A DNA stretch of 9,959 bases from CAZQYC01 sp043746555 (lineage in GTDB: Bacteria > Pseudomonadota > Gammaproteobacteria > Steroidobacterales > Steroidobacteraceae), in NCBI GenBank assembly GCA_043746555.1, contig JAYTQU010000191.1:1-9959 (forward strand), written 5' to 3'. Made by a program: the position numbers and the translations under genes. Shown one piece after another: positions 6,937 to 9,959 of this stretch (the first letter of the stretch is position 1; every line of letters begins with the position of its first letter). Under the pieces are notes generated by a model that saw nothing but the letters and a program-made list of their open reading frames with translations, was not told the DNA's origin and made no database searches.

Positions 6937-7074
6937 TTAGTTCTACATTGTCAGGTTGGGATCAAGCGATGCGGGGCAAGGCGCAACGGCCTGAAAAAAG
7001 CGCAGCGTACACGGCAGTACGTGAGTATTTTTCAGGCCGGTGCAACGCCGCACCGCGCGCTTCAACGCAACCTG
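6937..7074. repeat. Long palindromic dispersed repeat (copy 2) with internal hairpin
   Basis: Non-coding element between the convergent genes dsbC and fdxA. Its first 51 bases (6937-6987) match 4573-4523 of copy 1 in reverse with one difference. CAGGTTG (6952-6958) is matched by CAACCTG (7068-7074), bounding a 123-bp imperfect palindrome. Its core is a perfect 11-bp stem, GGCCTGAAAAA (6988-6998) with TTTTTCAGGCC (7028-7038), and inside that a 5-bp stem CGTAC/GTACG (7006-7010 and 7017-7021) with a six-base loop. The outer right arm expected after 7074 is not intact; a remnant resembling it (ACAATGT then CTAC, 7094-7104) lies about 20 bp further on. It may act as a bidirectional transcript end. 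Confidence 0.8.
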
Positions 7075-7107
7075 TCGACTGACGCCGGCGCGAACAATGT
7101 CTACGTG

Positions 7108-7431
7108 CTAGCGTTCCAGTAACGTCAGTTTGTCCGGCTTACCGTCCCAATCCTTACCGTCTGCCGGTCCCGGTCTTTTCTCGGTGATAACCGGCCACTT
7201 CTTCGCCAGTTCGGCATTTAGTTCTTTGAACTGCGCTTGAGCCGCGGGTAATTCTTCTTCCGACACAATTGCTTCGGCGGGGCACTCCGGTTCGCACAGC
7301 GTGCAGTCGATGCATTCGTCGGGGTCGATCACCAAAAAATTTGGCCCCTCGTGGAAACAATCGACGGGGCAGACTTCGACACAGTCCATGTACTTGCACT
7401 TGATACAGTTTTCGGTGACAACAAAGGTCAT
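7108..7431 (-). CDS. fdxA: Seven-iron ferredoxin FdxA ([3Fe-4S][4Fe-4S])
   Basis: Small cytosolic electron carrier of the Azotobacter ferredoxin I type, 107 residues from the start at 7431. Cysteines match the family: C9, C17 and C50 for the [3Fe-4S] cluster, and C21, C40, C43 and C46 for the [4Fe-4S] cluster (CIDCTLC, 40-46, then CP at 50-51). C12 and C25 sit at the known non-ligand cysteine positions. The first nine residues and the C-terminal DGKDWDGKPDKLTLLER are typical of FdxA. The frame is open upstream to 7497, but 7431 is chosen because GGAG (7440-7443) lies eight bases upstream and the protein then begins at the conserved MTFVVTENC. It sits 162 bp downstream of the NUDIX gene on the same strand and converges on dsbC. 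Its redox partner cannot be told from context. Confidence 0.95.
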   Translation of the reverse strand: MTFVVTENCIKCKYMDCVEVCPVDCFHEGPNFLVIDPDECIDCTLCEPECPAEAIVSEEELPAAQAQFKELNAELAKKWPVITEKRPGPADGKDWDGKPDKLTLLER

Positions 7432-7525
7432 CGCATACACTCCAGTAATCGGCGGCACTCGGGCGGCGTATTCTGCCAAAGGGCTCGGTAATCGCAAGCG
7501 CGAGTGGGAATGCCCGGTCGTCGAG

Positions 7526-7567
7526 CGGTTATGGCTCCGATTGCGGCCCCGGTTATGACTCTGATGG
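7526..7567. repeat. Imperfect 24-bp-period direct repeat upstream of fdxA
   Basis: CGGTTATGGCTCCGATTG (7526-7543) recurs as CGGTTATGACTCTGATGG (7550-7567), 15 of 18 positions identical. It lies in the 162-bp gap between the NUDIX stop and fdxA. It could be a pair of regulator sites or simply a decayed duplication. No promoter hexamers were convincing nearby. Confidence 0.4.
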
Positions 7568-7593
7568 CTCGTGGCTTAGGTGGGTAAAAGCGA

Positions 7594-8124
7594 CTAATCG
7601 GCGAGATCGTGGAAATGCAAGTCTTCGCGTCCGGCGCGTCGATCTTCCAAGTAACGTTTCAAGGCGTAGTCGACGCTAGGAAACGCCATGTCTTTCCAGG
7701 GAATCTCCGACTCGTCGAGCAACGCGACTTCCAGGCTCTCCGCACCGGCGCCGAAGTCCAGATTCAGCAGCTTGGCGCGAAACATCACATGAACTTGCTG
7801 CGCGCGCAAAACATGAACAATCGCGACCAGCGATCCAATTTCAACGCGCGCTAATGCTTCTTCCATCGACTCGCGTGCGGCGCCGGTCTGCATGCTTTCG
7901 CCGTTTTCCATGAACCCTGCCGGCAACGTCCAATAGCCGAGCCGCGGTTCGATGGCGCGTCGGCAAAGCAGAATCTTTCCCTTGTGCTCGGGTACGCAAC
8001 CGACGACTAAGCGCGGATTTTGGTAATGAATACTCCCGCAGCTGAGACAAACGTAGCGCGGCAAGTGGTCGCCTTCAGGAATCGTCAGTCTCACTGGATG
8101 AGCGCAATCGGAACAAAACTTCAT
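7594..8124 (-). CDS. NUDIX hydrolase with N-terminal zinc ribbon
   Basis: Predicted pyrophosphohydrolase of nucleoside-diphosphate derivatives; zinc-ribbon NUDIX proteins include ADP-ribose, NADH and FAD pyrophosphatases, so the substrate is open. The 176-residue product starts with a zinc ribbon (C4, C7, C26, C29), followed by the NUDIX fold. The NUDIX box runs from G70 to A92: G70, E76, R84-E85 and metal-binding E88-E89 are all in register (GX5EX7REUXEEXGU). Two positions differ from the consensus: Ser86 where a bulky hydrophobic residue is usual, and Leu91 where glycine is usual. The GYWTLPAGFMENGE segment (63-76) is characteristic of this subgroup. The start at 8124 places the first zinc-ribbon cysteine at residue 4 as expected; only a weak AAGG precedes it. 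It is divergent from the TonB-dependent receptor gene. Confidence 0.92.
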   Translation of the reverse strand: MKFCSDCAHPVRLTIPEGDHLPRYVCLSCGSIHYQNPRLVVGCVPEHKGKILLCRRAIEPRLGYWTLPAGFMENGESMQTGAARESMEEALARVEIGSLVAIVHVLRAQQVHVMFRAKLLNLDFGAGAESLEVALLDESEIPWKDMAFPSVDYALKRYLEDRRAGREDLHFHDLAD

Positions 8125-8277
8125 GAGCCTTACTTATGAAAAAAATTTGTCGCAGCCAGTGTCCGTGTTTTCGAGTCGCTCGACAAGTGCGGGAAATAGC
8201 ATCAAATCGCGCAAGGAAAAGGTCCGTAGTGACCGTAGAACACCGATGACTTGCCGATCTATTCCGAAGTGCAATAG

Positions 8278-8306
8278 TTTGTGTTACAAATGACTTTCAT
8301 GATCAT
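8278..8306. promoter_or_regulatory. Candidate operator pair
   Basis: TTTGT and ACAAA arms around GTT (8278-8290), with the palindrome ATGATCAT eight bases further on (8299-8306). The spacing and symmetry fit dimeric helix-turn-helix regulators, for example of GntR or LacI type, but the family cannot be assigned. The position between divergent genes supports a regulatory role. Confidence 0.25.
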
Positions 8307-8322
8307 TCATATTTAAGCAACA

Positions 8323-8365
8323 CTCGCTGCCACGCCCAGAACCGTGGTGAGCGCGTCGCAGCGAG
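8323..8365 (+). ncRNA. Compound stem-loop in the receptor leader
   Basis: CTCGCTGC (8323-8330) pairs perfectly with GCAGCGAG (8358-8365). Inside, CACG (8331-8334) can pair with CGTG (8343-8346). No T tract follows, so it is not a typical intrinsic terminator. It could be a leader structure controlling the receptor or a DNA cruciform; no known family was recognised. Confidence 0.3.
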
Positions 8366-8506
8366 AGCTGGCGAGATTCAATTAGTCATTGCATTCAATT
8401 TCATTTCTAAACTCTGTCCACGCAAATTTGTTCGTTCGTCGATCGCTGAAGTTTTAGAAAATCGTTAGCAAGCTATTTAGCCAAATTCTTAGAAAGGGGA
8501 ATCACC

Positions 8507-9959
8507 ATGCGTTACAGCACTGCGTACAAGTCATCAAGCGTCGGTTGGTCGGTTCGGCGCACACTCATGTTGGCCGCGATGAGCGCAGCCGCCAGTTCTG
8601 GATTCGTAACGCCTTCAATCGCGCAGCAAGCCGGCGCTAGCGCGACGTTGGAAGAGATTGTGGTGACCGCGCGAAAGCGCGAGGAGAGTTTGCAGAACAC
8701 ACCTATCGCTATTTCGGCGTTTTCTGCCGCGGCGCTTGAACGGCAAGAAATCACCTCGACGACCGACCTCAGTTCGGTCGCGCCGAATTTGCAATTTAAG
8801 AGTTACGGCCCGCTAACCGGTAACAATTCTGCTGCGCAAGTATTCATACGCGGTATTGGCCAAACCGATGCATCGTCGGGAGTCGATCCGGGCGTGGGTT
8901 TGTATATTGACGAAGTGTATATGGGTCGAGCAGTTGGCGGCGTGATGGAGTTTCGCGATATTTCCGGTGTGCAAGTGTTGCGGGGGCCGCAGGGCACGCT
9001 GTTCGGTCGTAACACAATCGGCGGCGCCGTATTGATGGCGACCATGCTTCCTGGAAACGAATTGGGCGGCGTCGCGCGCATCGGCTTGGGTGACGATCGC
9101 TTACGCGAAGCGTTTGCCGCGATCGACGTTCCCATGGGCGATAAATTGGCCGCGCGTTTCTCAGCGGGTGCGCGTAAGCGCGAAGGCTACGTGACACGAG
9201 TTGTCGACGGCGTCGATCTCGGCGACGAGAATACGCTCACGCTGCAAACGACTTTGCAACTTCATGCCACGGACGATCTCACGTTCACGTTGCGTGGTGA
9301 CTACACAAAGAACGACGAAAATGGGTCGCCGTTTGTATTTGCCGCTGTGAATGGCAGTCAAGCATTCCCTGCCGCAATCAGTCGCGGTTCCGGTTGTCCA
9401 GGCGCAACCTTTCCACCGCCGTCTGTCCCGCAAGGAATTGTTGATGTTCGTTGCGCCAATAACGCCACTTGGAATTTGGGGCCATTCACAAACGGCGGTA
9501 CCGCGCCCGTGGGTAGCGATTTGAAAAACTGGGGCACTTCGCTGGTGGCCAATTGGAAACTCAACGACACGCTGACTTTCAAGTCGATTTCCGCATATCG
9601 TAATTTGGAATGGAGCGGTCTGCGAGATGCGGACAATACCGCACTGCTGATTCTTGAGACCAACTATGCGAGCGCCGGTCATCAACTCAGTCAAGAATTA
9701 CAAGCGCTGTTCGAAACCCAAACGATTCATGGTGTAGTCGGCGCGTATTACTTTAAGGAGCTGGTGACCGATCTATTGCAAGTGAACTACGCGGCGCCAC
9801 CCCCGTTGGTCGCCTCGGGCGCAGTTCCCGGCGCGCGCGATTATCAACATGCGGACATCGATAACAACAACAAAGCGCTATTCACACAGTGGACCGTCGA
9901 CGCGACCGATGCTTTGAGTTTTACGGGTGGTTTACGCTACACAAAGGAGACCAAAGGCT
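8507..9959 (+). CDS. TonB-dependent outer-membrane receptor, 3' end cut by window edge
   Basis: Outer-membrane beta-barrel transporter energised by TonB-ExbBD; 484 codons are visible. A signal peptide is clear (VRRTLMLAAMSAAASSGF, cleavage likely after PSIA at residue 39). It is followed by the TonB box EEIVVTARK (49-57), the plug domain (about 60-180) with IRGIGQ (114-119), GLYIDEVYMGR (131-141) and VLRGPQGTLFGRNTIGGAV (157-175), and then alternating barrel strands. The LFGRNT plug signature is common in large receptor families of marine and environmental proteobacteria, which take up many kinds of substrate besides iron chelates. Two cysteines, C297 and C316, lie in a long Pro/Gly-rich region between strands, probably an extracellular loop with a disulfide. 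The start has GGGGA (8496-8500) six bases upstream. The substrate cannot be told; no transport or catabolic partner genes follow within the window. About a third or more of the protein should lie beyond the right edge. Confidence 0.94.
   Translation, partial: MRYSTAYKSSSVGWSVRRTLMLAAMSAAASSGFVTPSIAQQAGASATLEEIVVTARKREESLQNTPIAISAFSAAALERQEITSTTDLSSVAPNLQFKSYGPLTGNNSAAQVFIRGIGQTDASSGVDPGVGLYIDEVYMGRAVGGVMEFRDISGVQVLRGPQGTLFGRNTIGGAVLMATMLPGNELGGVARIGLGDDRLREAFAAIDVPMGDKLAARFSAGARKREGYVTRVVDGVDLGDENTLTLQTTLQLHATDDLTFTLRGDYTKNDENGSPFVFAAVNGSQAFPAAISRGSGCPGATFPPPSVPQGIVDVRCANNATWNLGPFTNGGTAPVGSDLKNWGTSLVANWKLNDTLTFKSISAYRNLEWSGLRDADNTALLILETNYASAGHQLSQELQALFETQTIHGVVGAYYFKELVTDLLQVNYAAPPPLVASGAVPGARDYQHADIDNNNKALFTQWTVDATDALSFTGGLRYTKETKG

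Larger units (their letters stand above)
8125..8506. other. Divergent intergenic region with palindromes upstream of the TonB receptor
   Basis: 382 bp without a convincing gene, AT-richer than its surroundings. Structures seen: the inverted repeat TTTGT-GTT-ACAAA (8278-8290), the palindrome ATGATCAT (8299-8306), a compound hairpin (8323-8365), and ATTCAATT twice at 17-bp spacing (8376-8383 and 8393-8400). A weak -10-like CATATT at 8308-8313 could place a promoter here, giving the receptor mRNA a long leader that includes the hairpin. No known riboswitch, Fur box or RNA gene was recognised. Confidence 0.4.

Noticed and set aside
6988..7038. Classical intrinsic terminator in the long repeat
   Set aside because: The T run is part of the stem rather than a tail after it; it is better described as a dispersed palindromic repeat that might still affect transcript ends.
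4506..7074. CRISPR array or integron from the repeated sequence
   Set aside because: There are only two copies, 2.4 kb apart and inverted, with no regular spacing or spacers, and the recombinase gene between them is a housekeeping XerD, not an integron integrase.
7432..7497. Upstream extension of fdxA to 7497
   Set aside because: FdxA proteins begin at the conserved MTFVVTENC; the extension is unlike the family and the GGAG site favours 7431.
9161..9694. 177-codon minus-strand frame inside the receptor gene
   Set aside because: It is antisense to a well-supported TonB-dependent receptor; the product shows no domain, and its length is explained by codon bias on the opposite strand.

Overview
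The window reads as chromosomal DNA of a moderately GC-rich, Gram-negative bacterium, most likely a gammaproteobacterium. The evidence is a periplasmic disulfide isomerase (DsbC), a TonB-dependent outer-membrane receptor, a seven-iron FdxA-type ferredoxin, the xerD-dsbC gene order known from gammaproteobacteria, and a LiuABC-type leucine degradation cluster. Genus cannot be told from the sequence alone. No phage, insertion sequence transposase, CRISPR array, tRNA or rRNA is visible.

Left third (1-3718, minus strand): three tightly packed genes in the order liuA, liuB, liuC, with liuC running off the left edge. They carry successive steps of leucine/isovalerate breakdown: isovaleryl-CoA to 3-methylcrotonyl-CoA (LiuA), carboxylation to 3-methylglutaconyl-CoA (LiuB, needing the biotin-bearing LiuD subunit, not in the window), and hydration to HMG-CoA (LiuC). 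A good -10 hexamer and a palindrome lie just upstream of liuA. No regulator gene of the pathway lies in the window.

Middle (3719-6786): a membrane-bound PlsC-family acyltransferase on the minus strand, then divergently xerD (chromosome dimer resolution) and dsbC (periplasmic disulfide isomerase) on the plus strand. A 67-bp palindromic repeat sits 7 bp before the acyltransferase start codon.

Right (6787-9959): a gene-free convergent region of 321 bp packed with inverted repeats, including a second, longer copy of the same repeat. Then come fdxA and a zinc-ribbon NUDIX hydrolase on the minus strand, a 382-bp divergent intergenic region with several palindromes, and the first 484 codons of a TonB-dependent receptor on the plus strand.

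The protein-coding content is ordinary housekeeping and catabolic. The most notable non-coding signal is the repeat family. The two copies share 51 bp with one difference and lie in opposite orientation around xerD-dsbC. The short copy is exactly what the long copy would become by deletion between two CGCAAC direct repeats. I saw no convincing new multi-gene system.
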